From positions 1 to 64,000 of the forward strand of contig JAIVFJ010000311.1 of the NCBI GenBank assembly GCA_025765615.1: a stretch of DNA of 64,000 nt, written 5' to 3'. The notes beneath the pieces were generated by a model. That model made no database searches. It saw nothing but the letters and a program-made list of their open reading frames with translations, and was not told the origin of the DNA. Source of the DNA: Zopfochytrium polystomum. Lineage: Eukaryota; Chytridiomycota; Chytridiomycetes; Chytridiales; Chytridiaceae. Within the stretch, counting starts at the first letter, position 1, and each line of letters begins with the position of its first letter. The translations under genes were made by a program, and so were the position numbers. This document shows, in pieces, positions 42,401 through 53,464 of this stretch.

Positions 42401-44414
42401 GCAAAGCTGCAAAAGCGCGGGAGCCGGCAGCAGTCCATGACGGGCCACAGGTTCGCTTTTCCGAGGGGCACGCCGCGCGGCGAGTCGTCGCACACGCCGA
42501 AAAGAGCCTTGATCTCGTCCTAACCGACCGGACGTCGCAAAAAAGCAATGGTTTGTTGGGGGGGAAGAGGGGGACGGGGGGCATCAGTTAAAACGGACAA
42601 AAACCACGGACGCCTTCTACAAACGAAAAAAAACCTCCCAGAAGAAAGCAAGCAAAAAACGAGCTTACAAGAGTCGACTTTGCGGACCGAATCTGCCCCG
42701 TCAAGTTTGCGTTCGGATCGCCGCGAGGAAAGTAAAAGCGCGGGATCGCCTGCGCTGGGAGCTGCCGGTTTTAAAACAGTGTAAGCGACGCCGGGCACAG
42801 TGTGCAATTCAACGAGCCATACACACACACACACACGCACCCAAAAACACCTCCTTCCCCCCCGCTCACCAAATCCACGCCAGAGTCGACCTTCAACCCG
42901 CTCGACTTTGACCCTCCACTGCCGCCAGCGCCGCCCCGGTCCACGCCGCCAGCACTACTACCACCACCAACGTCCAAATCGTCGCCGCCGTCGCCATCAT
43001 CCACTGTGCCGGCGGCGAGCACCTTAGAAGGCAAGGGCGCCGCCTGCTGGAGGAGAAGAAGCGGCGGCGAGTCGTGTCCCGCACCCGGGGAAGAAAGGTT
43101 TGCGTCCGGCGGAAAGGCAACGCCGCTATCACGGCCGACGTCGGCGTCCGCGTCGTCAGCGACTTTTCGCGGCTCCACCGCCGCCGTTCCACCGGACTCT
43201 CCGACGCCGAAGCCGCCGCCGTCGTCGTCGTACAGGCTTGCCGCGTCACTCCCAACAGCGCCAGCGAGCGCGGGATCGGCGTCCCGGCTACCGTGTTGTT
43301 CCGCAGCTGCAGATGACGGTTGTGACTGCCCCGACTGCTGTGACTGTTGCGACTGCAGTGACTGCGACTGTGGCGATGGGAGCGGTGCCGGTGTCCAATC
43401 CGCCAAACGCTGCTGGGTCACAGCAGGCGCCCCGCGCGCCGCGCGCTCCACCGCTTCGGCCCGCCGGAGCACCTCGTCGGCGACCCACCCGACTCCGCCG
43501 CCGCCACCGACACGCCCACCAGCGCCCTCCACCGCAAGCAGTCCGCGCGCCAGGACCGCCGCGCGCGCGGCGGGCTCGGAGCAGAGCCACTGGCGGAACC
43601 GCTGGTCCAAAAGCCTCGAGCCAGTGGCGGCGGCGGCCCGCCACTTTTTTGCCGCCGCCGCTGCTGCTGCTGCTTCCTCCTCCTCCTCCTCCCCCACTTC
43701 GTCCTGCGTCTGCTCCTCGCCCACGGCGGCTCGAACGCCGCCGCCGTCCTCGCACAGGCTCGCAGCAATCAACGCCGCCGCGCCGCCGTCCGGCAGCGAT
43801 CGCGTGCGCGGCCGGTGCGCCACCGGCGCCGCAAAGCTGCTTTCCGTCGCGGCCGCGTGCGTGGCTGCGCTAAACGAAAACGCCGGCGCTGGCGGCGATG
43901 TGGGCGACGGCGCCAGCGTCGAGGATGCCGCCGCCGCAGCCGCAGCCGCCGCGACGGCGGAGCCCGAATCCTCGAGGTTGGCGGTGATGGTGCTGTTCAG
44001 CCTCGCAGCGCCGAGGGCGAGCAGCGGCGGGGCGGCCGCCGCCGACGACGACGGTTTGAGCGGCGACGTAGATGAAGAATAAGACGACAGCGAAGACGGC
44101 GATGGCGGGTGAGAGTTGTTCCGGGCTCGGTTGTGGTGATGGTGCTTGTGGTGGTGATGGTGGTGGTGGTTGTGACGCTGCTGCTGCTGCTGCTGCTGTT
44201 GCTGACGCTGCGGGCTCCCGCGCGCCGCGGTCGTCGAAAAAGAGAGCTGCGCCGGGGGCGGCGGTTGTCCGACTGGATGCGACATGGCGGCGGGCGAAGT
44301 GCCGTTCTGGGTATCTGGTGGGGGCGATAGCGACCTCAGGTGGGTCACTGCGTGCAATGGGTGCGGGGAATGTCGGTCGGCGGCGTGGCTTGGAGCGGTG
44401 GAAATGGACGCCAT
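39493..44414 (-). CDS. PP2A regulatory subunit B'' (PR72/TON2-type EF-hand) with long extensions, 1340 aa
   Basis: Eight exons: 44414-42870, 42749-42669, 42519-42332, 42233-42034, 41908-41775, 41624-41218, 41104-40910 and 40765-39493, summing to 4023 nt with frame kept at every junction. The B'' core starts with IPRFYFPRGDPN (exon 2) and continues through DEIKALFG, WWDSMKELF, YITPRDFEPLIEEVVQRHPG and VIVRIFFNKL to FSYKHFYVLYCKFWELD. EF-hands: DGNHDMIIEGND region at about 737-748 (first ligand set imperfect) and canonical DLDGDGVVSLYE at 811-822. The core closes with LSDLKKCSNSAIFFDLIFDY and GWNKYAERAYDQL. It should recruit the PP2A A/C dimer to substrates under Ca2+ control. Residues 1-515 are Ser/Ala/Pro/His-rich and 930-1340 are acidic (poly-Asp) and Gly-rich; neither extension is typical of the family. 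Confidence 0.9.
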
Positions 44415-45688
44415 GGCAGCGCGGGGTGGGTGTGTCTGGGTCGGAGAAAGGGAGGATTGGGTGGTGGGGGGTAGAAGAGGGGGAGGGTTGTTCAGAGGGG
44501 GTTTGTGGGGGATGTGAGCTCTGTCCAGCAGGAACCACCTAATAAGCGCGGGGAGAGAATCTGCGAGGGAGGAGGTGGGAAGAATGTTCAGTTAAGTGCA
44601 GTTGGTGGAGGGATGAGCGAGAGGCAGGAGCGGAGGGGGAGGGGGGCAGGTGAGTGAGCGAGGCGTATGAATCAACAGCAGCAGCAGCAGCAGCCGCGAA
44701 GACCCAGCAATCAATCAATCGAATCAATGAATGTAAAACCCAATCAACCAGCCAATCCATCACACATGAAAGGCGACGACTCCTTTCGGGGATTGAATCG
44801 TCGCTGTCTGTCTCCGTCCCGATCCCTCTCTCATCCATCCTCCGTTCTGATCTCGTCCGACCCGTCCGGACCGGCGGGTCGTGCTTCTTGCCCACACCAA
44901 CAACTACAACCACCTAACAAAAAAAAAAAAAAGAAGGAAAAGCAGGGCAGAACGAACGACGTACCCTCTTTTCTTATCAGATCAGCTTCGAAGACAGAGG
45001 CCCTTTTCGCGGGCTTTCAGCGGCGCAGCACCCCGGATTTTTCTGCGCCGTCCCGGCCCCGTGCGGCGCCCTCCTGGCTCCCTTGATCGGTCGATCCACA
45101 GCCACGGCACTCCTCCCCACCCCAGAGCCTCCTGCCGCTCCGCGATGCCCGTTAAAATTGTTTCGCCCCCGCCTTCTCCTTCTGGCTTCGCGCGCTGTTG
45201 TCCTGTCAGAAAGAAGCGGAGGGGGGGTGGGGGGGAATGGGGCGTGCAAGAGAAGCACCGATCCGGCAAAGATTTCAAGCGGGTTAGGGTGGTCGGAAGC
45301 GAGTGGAGATGTTGTTGTTCCCTGCTTGTAGGCTGCTGCTGTTTGCTGGTTTGGGCTGCGCTTCCTGCAGGCGTCGGGGTGCTCGTGATCAGTTGACCCA
45401 GGGAAGGGGGGGTGGGGGGAGGGCGAGGGGCGTGGAGCGGATGACAGGTAGAATGTGTGTGCGTGTGTGTGTGTGTGTGTGTGTGGCAACGCAGCCCCTT
45501 GTTTTCTTCACTTTCGTTCTTTCTTTCTTTCTTTCTTTCTTTCTTTCGTTGTGGCGGACTTTCAAAATCCAAAAATTGTCCACATTAACAAACAACAAAC
45601 AACCGCGGATGAAAACTTGAAAGGGGAGCCAGCTAGCCCAGTTTTCTTCCGAACAATCCCCGCTAGAAAGAGAGAAAGAGAGAGCGAA

Positions 45689-45751
<63 letters not shown>

Positions 45752-45869
45752 AACAGAGAGAAAGAGAGAAAGAGAGAAAGAGAGAAGAGAGAGAAAGAGA
45801 GAAAGAGAGAGAGAGAGAGAAGCGAGAGAGATTCAGAGCGAAAGCACGCCTCCCTCCTCGTCCCACACC
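44415..45869. other. Intergenic region with GT and GA tracts
   Basis: No gene is supported. CAG/CAGCAG run at about 44672-44692, GT tract at about 45455-45485, TTTC repeat at about 45517-45548 and a long interrupted GA tract at 45664-45835 ending just downstream of the Bmt2-like stop codon. Confidence 0.55.
45664..45835. repeat. GA-rich purine tract
   Basis: About 170 bp of GAGA/GAAAGAGA on the plus strand, ending about 35 bp downstream (in gene sense) of the Bmt2-like stop codon. Confidence 0.9.
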
Positions 45870-46743
45870 TCAGCCACCGCCGTCGCTCCCCACCCCCGCC
45901 CCCACCCCCAGCACAATGCAAAAGTTGTTCCGCCCGCCCCCGGGATTCACCTCTCGCTTCGGAAACAGCGGCGCCTCCGCCCCCGCCCGTCCTTGCCGCC
46001 TCCGGCGCCCGTGCGCCGCAGCAGCCGTCCTCTCCTCTTCCTCCTCTTCCCCTACGCCGTCGCCGCCGCCGCCGCCGCGACCCCCGACGACGTGCGCAAA
46101 CACAAACATGGCGAGCCGCCGCGTCATCTTCTCGTCGACGGGCGCCAGCCCGAGCGCGGCCATCATCTCGACGAGCCGCCCGCGCGTCAGGTACCGCGAG
46201 TTGGCCACGCACGGCAGCGGCAGCACCAGGAAGAGCCAGCCGCCGCGCCGCAGAAAGTCGCGCGCGCGCGCGAGCATGAGGCCTAAGTGTTTTTTTTTTT
46301 TTTTTTTTTTTTTGTTTTTGGCGTGGGTGTGTGTGTGTTCGTATGTGTTTGTGCGTGCATGAGTTTGACGAGTGAACGAGTCAGCCAAACATGACAACAA
46401 GAGAAACTAAAAAGACACCCAAAGAAGTCCACCAAATGGAGCCCACTCACCCCGCCGAGCCGGCTCGCCGACAAAGTTGACGACCAGCGACAGGCACACG
46501 ACGTCGAAGCGCTCCGCGTCGCCGCGCGGGAGAGGCCGCTCGAAAAAGTCCTGCCGCTCCACCCCAGCCCGCTGCGGGTTCAGGTCAATGTACGTAGCGT
46601 CGATCCACCCGGACTGCTTGGCGTACGTCGCTCCATTCAGAGCGCCGACGTCCAGCAGCCGCAACCGCCGCCGCCGGCCCGGCGGCGGCGCAGGCCGACG
46701 ACGCGGGACCGCGTCCCGGTCGTCGTCGTCGCCGTCGTCCTCA

Positions 46744-46777
<34 letters not shown>

Positions 46778-47601
46778 GATCGTGGTGATCCCCATCGCGA
46801 TCATCGCCGTCATCGTACTCATGGCCGTCGCCGCCATCACCATCGCGATCACCACCACCAACATCCGCACCACCGCCCCCCTCTTTCACCCCCCCTCCAC
46901 CTCCACCTCCGCTCCAACACGCCGACCAGCCAACGCCCGCACGCGCCCTTCCCCTTGCGCTCGTCGCCGCCGCGCAGGCTGGCGCGCTGGTACGCGTCCA
47001 GCCCGCCCATGGCGGCAATCGCGGCACGCGCGCGCTCGGCGCCGCGCGCGTCGCCGGCCCGCTCGCACAGCGCGAGACGCTTGTTGAGGACGTGGAACGC
47101 GGAGATGAGGCGCTGCGTCGACGACGACGACGAGGAGGGCAAAGGCGAGGGCGGAGTGGTGGTTGTTGTTGTGGTGGGGGTGTGGTCGTATTCGGAGGAG
47201 GAAGAGTAGGAGGAGGAGGAGGCATCGTCGTCGTGCGGTTGTTGTGTTGTTGGTGCGGGTCGCCCCTGCTGCAGCCGCTGCTGCTGCTTCTGCGGTCGCG
47301 AACCCCGGCCATCGCCGCCTCCGCCGCCGTCGATCATCGATGACAACGACGACGCCGGCGGCGCGGCGGATGGTGACGACCACTGTGACGATGACGATGA
47401 CAGTGACGACGCTGTCTTTATCCGTTTCGACGGCGGCGGCGGCGCGACAGTGGCTGCGGCGTGTGCGGCGTGTGCGGCGGCGGGGCTGCTGCCGCGAACG
47501 AGGAGGAGGCGCCGAGCAGCGGCAGCAGCATCGAGCTCGGCGGCAGAGACGATCGGCGGGCGGCGGCGGTTGAGGGCGGCTATACGCTTCCTTTTCGGCA
47601 T
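45870..47601 (-). CDS. BMT2: 25S rRNA adenine-N1 methyltransferase, Bmt2-like
   Basis: Bmt2 methylates an adenine of 25S rRNA in the nucleolus. The N-terminal block from the ATG at 47601 (MPKRKRIAALNRRRPPIV) includes the conserved-looking RLISAFHVLNKRLALC and LDAYQRASLRGGDERKGKG...GRWLVGVLE. The catalytic block carries the SAM-binding motif RLRLLDVGALNGATYAKQSG, then WIDATYIDLNPQRAGVERQD, FFERPLP and DVVCLSLVVNFV, and ends at a donor after 46451. The last exon, 46282-45870, has LFLVLPLPCVANSRYLT and the family-typical RNNFCIVLG near the C-terminus. Between the first two blocks is an Asp-rich linker. The frame must shift there by one base (mod 3): a G7 run near 46890 could hold an indel, or an unrecognised intron is present. 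The linker and poly-Asp tract (about 46735-46790) are unusual. Confidence 0.85.
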
Positions 47602-48524
47602 TGTGGGAAAGCTTTTTCGATCCTCTTTCTTTTTCTTTTTTTTTCTTCTTTTGCTTTTCTCTCTTCTTCTCCTTCCCTCACAAAAAAAAAAGGTAAGAAA
47701 GCATAGGAAGGAATTGCTTATTGCCAATATTCCACTTCGACGTCCAAACCCGCTGCTCGTCCCTCCAACGAGCCAACATGCACTCTACGCTTTCCATCCA
47801 TCCACGGGGGGTAGGACGCGAATGAGAGTGAGAGCGAGAGCGAGAAAAAACCAAATACTTCCCCTCCGCTGGGCAGCCATCAGAAACCAATAATGATAGA
47901 GAGAGAAGTTATTCTCAACTTAGAGAGGGAGAGAGAGTGCGAGAGACGGAGGAGAAACGTGCGTAGTAAGGGGCGGAAGGTAAGGAAAATGGCGCAAAAA
48001 TAGATTGATCTTGCGCGCCTTTGCTGTCTAGAACGTAAATTATGCAGTGCCAAGCCGTTAACGGTGCAGGGACCTTGAAAAAATGTCGGGGAGAGAGTAA
48101 GCCGCTAACAATGACTGGGTAGAGCTAAAAAGAAAAAAAGAAAAAAAAGGGCGTCAATGAAATCAAATAGGAAAAAAAGTGTTTGGGCCAAGTCGGTGGT
48201 GGGATGGCTGTGATAAAAAAAAAGTTCCCAGTGCGACTTGAATAATCATAATGGAGGGAAATTCGAAGGCAGTGTGGAACAAAATCCAGCAAGATTGGGC
48301 TTTGAGGGAGAGCGACGAGTGGGAAGAACTAGAAAGGCAAAGAAAAAGCGGTCTTGCAAACTGCGAAAGTCCAGCAAGCAGGGAGATCATGCTCAACCGC
48401 ACCGAAACAGTGGTTCAACGCAACGAAACAATAACGTTTAAAGAAAAAGCACATCCTGTGAGTGACGAGGATCGAACGTGTCAACTGCAACGCGACTTTA
48501 ACGGCTTCCAGCCCATGGGCCACC
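47602..48524. other. Intergenic region, no gene seen
   Basis: T-rich 5' flank of the Bmt2-like gene, a GA run at about 47899-47945 and AT-rich sequence. The 3' end of the kinase gene is followed by a tRNA-like B-box sequence (minus strand, about 48545-48455) that does not fold well. Confidence 0.5.
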
Positions 48525-50550
48525 TCAGCGCTCAGTATCGTTCAAGGCTCGCTGCATACTGCTCCGAAGCAGCGACTTGATCTTGCCGTGACGATGGCAT
48601 ACCGTGGACTGAGAAGAAGAAGCCGAGGGATGTGAAGCCGACGAGGACGCCGCACGGGGGTTCGGCTCCATATTGCCTGTCGTGACGTCTGGCGAGCCGT
48701 CGTCTGCCTTCGGAGCGGCGTCGCAGCAGCAGAAAATACCTTTGAACCACTCATCCTCAAGCACTTCAGTAACCAGTGGTCGCTTTTCCGGATCTGGGTG
48801 CAGCATGCGTGGTATGAGCGAACGAGGACCATCGGGAAGGTTGTCAAAGAAACGAGTCCACGGGTGGCCGGACGAGTGGTGGACGTATGACGAATAGTTA
48901 GGATCGGTCAGAATGGCTTTCTCCCAAGGAAAACGGCAGTACATCTGAAGGTTCACACATACAATACGGGTTAGAGAAAGCGGTGTGGACAAATTTGACA
49001 ACTGTACGTACCATAACAAGGTAAATCACGCCGCAGGCCCAAATATCAACCTTGCGGCCATCGTACGGGACGCCCAGAAATTCCTCCGGCGCCATATAAG
49101 GACCAGTGCCACAGATCCCCCGGCTCTTTTTCGCAATAGGAGTTAGTTTCACACCGTTGCTATCATGAACTTCGTGGCTCGGCTCCTGGCTGCCACTGCT
49201 GCTGCTACTGTCCAGCCTCGATGAGCCGTCCGCTTCGCTGGCAAGCCCGTCAGCTTCCAAGGCATGCGGATCTCGCATCGTGTCATTGAAGACGCGCACG
49301 ACTTCCATGACACGCTTGGTGATGAGCGACTCGCGGTTGGCGCGGTTGCGTCGTGAATTTGAAGAGGAAGATAACGCTGCCGGCACAGACGAAACATCTG
49401 GGGCGGCGAATGGAAGCGCGGCTTTTGGAAGGACAGGTGAGACGCATGCCGATGTCGCACCATTCTCGTCCTCAGATACAACGACACCCAATCCAACGTC
49501 GGAGGCGGTGGGAGTAGGCAATATGATCTCCGCCGAGCCGAAGTCAATGATTTTGAGGTGATTCGTGGAGTCGAACAGCAGGTTCTCCGGTTTGAGATCC
49601 CTGTGGCAAACACCCACTTTGTGCATGTACGCAACGCCTCGCAGAAGCTGCGCAAAGCAGCAGTCCGCTTCCGCCGGTGTCATTTCAGTTGAGGCAATTG
49701 CGTCGAACAGATCACCATTTTCGCAAAGCTCCATGACTTCAAACGCGTGCTGCTCCGGATCGATGATGAGGTCAACAGTTTCCACAACGTTGGGGTGATG
49801 CTGGGAGTGGATCAAAGGATTTCAGTGGCACGTCGGTTAATAATAATATTCAAAATGACCGCTTACCAGCATGGTTCCAATGCAGAATTCAGAAGTGAGC
49901 TTTTTGATGTACTCGGCTTCCGATTGTCCCTTTGGTCTCGGTTTGAATTCTTTAATTGCAAAACATTTCTTATCCCACGGCCGTGTCACTACAAAGGTGT
50001 CCGAGCAGGAGCCGCTTCCCAACACTGCACAGGTGGGACCATATCGTTCGAGCAACGCGGCGGACGACGGCAGCGACACATGGCGGTTCAACGCAGAGAC
50101 AGAAGTGGCATGAGGATTGAAAGCGCTAGCAGCAGAAGCCTGGTGCGCAGTTGCGACACTGGACATGGACGAACGCTTCGGGTTCACCGCAGAGCCTGGA
50201 CCAGCCAGGAGAGCAGAAGATACCGACGATGTGTTCAAGGACGGCGTCGACAACGATCTTGAATTTGAGTCCGGCCGGTACGTCGGCAACGGTCGAGGGG
50301 TGCAGTCAGAGTCCGGGGAAGATTCGCCATCCCTATCTCTACTGCTATACGTTGCAACAGAGGTCTCGGATGCGTCAGACAGCTGCGGTGAAGACGGGGA
50401 TTGAGGCAGCGAGCTGGACGAGGCTCTCAGCATTTTTCGAAAGTTTGTCAGGAGGCCGAGCTTGGCACCGAGCTTTTTCGCATTTTTGCGGGGAGGGGGG
50501 GTCACAGAGGAGGGCAAGAAGCGCGGGGACGAGGGTGGGGAGGACTCCAT
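48525..50550 (-). CDS. HAL/NPR (SAT4/HAL5-type) Ser/Thr protein kinase, 630 aa
   Basis: Exons 50550-49867, 49800-49012 and 48944-48525, all phase 0 (1893 nt). Residues 1-165 are Ser-rich, probably a regulatory tail. Kinase landmarks: Gly loop GSGSCSDTF at about 178, AIK Lys at about 200, CHRDLKPEN with HRD at 294-296, DFGSAEI from 314, APEEF from 465, [11 protein letters not shown]. The motifs [22 protein letters not shown] and [15 protein letters not shown] are typical of the fungal HAL4/HAL5/NPR1 family, which controls membrane transporters. About 150 residues separate DFG from APE, against 20-35 usually; the insert is Ser-rich with one helical segment ([19 protein letters not shown]). The last exon supplies the C-lobe ([25 protein letters not shown]). 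All catalytic residues are present. Confidence 0.88.
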
Positions 50551-53464
50551 GTTGTTTATTCCAGGGTGAGGGTTGAGGAAGGGGAGGAAGGGGCAGGACG
50601 AGGGAACGAGTGCAGAGCTGACGGACACTTGATGGCGTTGTGAACAAAGTCTGATGTTCGGGAAGCACTACCGTGCAGAGAGGGGAAAGACTGGCGAGGG
50701 ACAGGAATAGGACGCAAAGATTGGCGAGGGCCAAGGGAGGGGGGACAAAACAAGTGTCGAGAGGGGGTAAGTAAATAGGAAGGAATGGGCTTGGCGGACG
50801 CAGCTGTGCTCGTCTGCCAAGAGTACAGGTGCGGGGAAAAGCCACAAAACATGGATTCCGCGCAGGTTGAGATGAAAATGGAGGAGCAGTGATTCCAAAC
50901 GAGGTCATCGCTGCGGGTCAGGGCAGGACAAACGAACGATTTCACCAGCACCGCCACTCCGCTCCCGCTTTCCGGGACCAAGAAAAGGAATGCCGAAAGG
51001 TTACTCCACACAGACGCACGCGAACACAACCGCAAACAGTCCCACCGCACAGAAGTATTGCACACACACACACACGCACACACACACTCAGACACGCACG
51101 CAGGCACACGCAGGCACACACACACACACACCCGCAGCACAAGCCACGCACAGCCTTAGGGAGGAACGGGCGGAGAAGGGCGGTCGGCAAAGGAGAAGAC
51201 GGCAGTGGACGTCCTGGCGATCCTCTGGCGCCTCGGAGGTTATGGCGAGGAGCACAAAGATCCAGGCGTTCTGCGATGGAAGGGTGGTGGTACAAGGAGG
51301 AATCGAATCGACTGGAGAGGCGGCTGAGGAGGGAGGAGTGGGGTCGGCGGTCGGAACGGGGGGAACAGGGACGGCACGGGGAACGTGATGGATTAGGGGG
51401 TGGGAGGTCGGTGGAGGTCGGAAGACCAGGAATGGTCGGCTGTGATGATCTGAGTTGAGATTTCTTCGTCTTTAAACTGCTTTCTCACGGCACACACCGC
51501 TCTCGCTCTTCCTCTGTCTCTCACTCTCTTCACTCACTCACTCACTCACTCTCTCTCTCTCACTCTCTCTCTCTCACTCTCTCTCTCTCTCTCTGTCTCT
51601 CTCAAAAAGCTTCTCTTTTTGCTTTCTTTTTTCCTTTCATGTTGTTCCGCTGGCTCTGCGCGCAGAGAGAGAACCAATCGCGAAGAGCAGCACTGTGCTT
51701 CTTTCTGTCTGCCTCCTTTGATGCTGTAACTTCCTCCGTCTGTCTCTCTGCCCTTTTCTCTGCTCTCTGTCTCCCTGCTTGAGGTTCACTATGTCTGTCT
51801 GCCATCCCTGCTGTGTACGTACGCAGGGCATCTGTCTGTCTGTCTGGCTGTCTGAGAAAGAGCTTGGCAGTGGGAGAATGGAAGGCTCTCGATCGCAACA
51901 CAAGGCGAAAAGGCCCACGTTTTGCTGACCGGCGAATTTTCCACCAGAACATTGTGATTTTTCAAAAAAAATTGTGATGGGGTGATTCGTGTGGAGAGTT
52001 GATGGATGGATGGATGGATTGTTTGCTTCCATCATCCAAATTAGCTTTCTTTTCTTTTTTCTTTTACTTTGGTGGGTGGATGATGATGCTGAGAGAGATC
52101 GGAGCGAGAACACAAAAGATTGAGAGAGAGACAGGGAGAGAGTGGAAGTGTGAGACGCCGAAAGGCGTGTGTTTCCCTTTCCGAAGTCATGTGCTTGCTT
52201 GCAACCGGCAAAGAGTGAGAGAGCACTTGTGCGTCAGCCGAAAACTTGAAAGGTCTGGAAAAGGACAAAAATCTTTCAACGATTGTTTCCGTAGCAACAA
52301 GAAAAAAAAATTTTTTTCTGCGCATAACCAGAATATGCACAGTGGCGCCAGCGATCTCATCACCCGAAAATCGTCTGACGAGCACCAAAACGTTTGACAA
52401 TGCCGGCTCGGCTGGCCCGCGCGGGTTGGCTCGGCACTTTCTTCTTCAATTCACATTGCGGCGAGCGGCGCGCACCCCCATGCAGTGCAGAGCCAGGAGG
52501 CGGCCAATGCGGACGTACGAACGGCCACGGGCGGGCGCAGCCCCAAACACCCACCCCACCTCCCTGCCCAGACTTTCCTTCCACCCGTGGAGAGTGGAAG
52601 CCGAAGAGGTGTGCCGCTCCCGGGGGCTGCTGCCGCATATCGCCTCTGGGTCGGTCTCGAAAAGGCCACGAAACGAGATTCTCATCTGCTGGCTCATTTA
52701 AATGCGCGGGAAGGAACCGAGGAACTAACCCGCGAACAGAAAAATGGGCGGAGTTCACACCCCATTGATGTACAAGGTCGGCCGTCACGGATTTGGCGAT
52801 GTAAAGCGCAATCGCCATCAACGCTGACCAGTGATTAAACGTCCGCGCCACGATGCGCTTATCACGAAATTTTCAGCGAAGAAAAACAACGTGATCCAAA
52901 CGATTGCTGCCCTGACTGCCAGCTGCGAGTGATGTGCGATCATCAAAATCAGACGAGGCGCGATCTTTGGCTTTGGCCCGTTGGTTGCATATCGGGAAGT
53001 CTCTGCTGGCCTCTCCCTCGGCCGAAGTTGTGACGAAGAAAAGCACTGTCAAAGTCTCACAGGACAACCTCACCCGTAATAACGGAGCTACGGGCGGGCG
53101 ACACCCAACGGCAAACTGCGCGTTCGTCCGTCGAGGGCTGCAACGGCGGTAAGGTGGCAGCACTCTTCGAATTGCTCAAAATGATCAACTGCATGTATCA
53201 ATAACTATTACTTTCGAACTCAAATTGTCACATTTTCTGCCCCCTTGCAAGCAAAACTACTTGTGCAAGATGACTGCGTGTCTTGAATTGAAACAATGAT
53301 AACCTTATTGGGGCAGAAGCTTGCAAGTACATGACAAATCGAGGGATCGGGATGTCGTAAATATCATTTATCTGATGGTGGTGGCTGTGATCGTGAAGTC
53401 AAGTAGTTAGTGGGGTGGCAGTGCCACCACCCACCACCCTTTTTTGGAAAGTGTCGGACGTGTC
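50551..53464. other. Intergenic region, no supported gene
   Basis: Contains CA repeats (about 51061-51130), CT/CTCA repeats (about 51490-51603), GATG repeats near 52003-52018 and GA runs near 52120. Open stretches at 52394-52850 on both strands lack host-like codon bias and recognisable domains. A 9-bp inverted repeat TTCTGCCCC/GGGGCAGAA spans 53238-53320. Confidence 0.5.

Noticed and set aside
44539..45572. Several 80-190-codon open frames on both strands
   Set aside because: They are built from simple repeats and GC-rich sequence without consistent codon bias or splice sites.
48455..48545. tRNA-like sequence on the minus strand with a B-box match (GTTCGATCC)
   Set aside because: Acceptor, anticodon and T stems pair only partly (about 5/7, 3/5 and 3/5 by eye), there is no good A box, and it overlaps the last codons of the kinase gene. 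At most a tRNA pseudogene.
52360..52851. Overlapping open frames of 110-160 codons on both strands near 52.4-52.85 kb
   Set aside because: No host-like third-position bias, no domain and no plausible splice partners; open by GC content.
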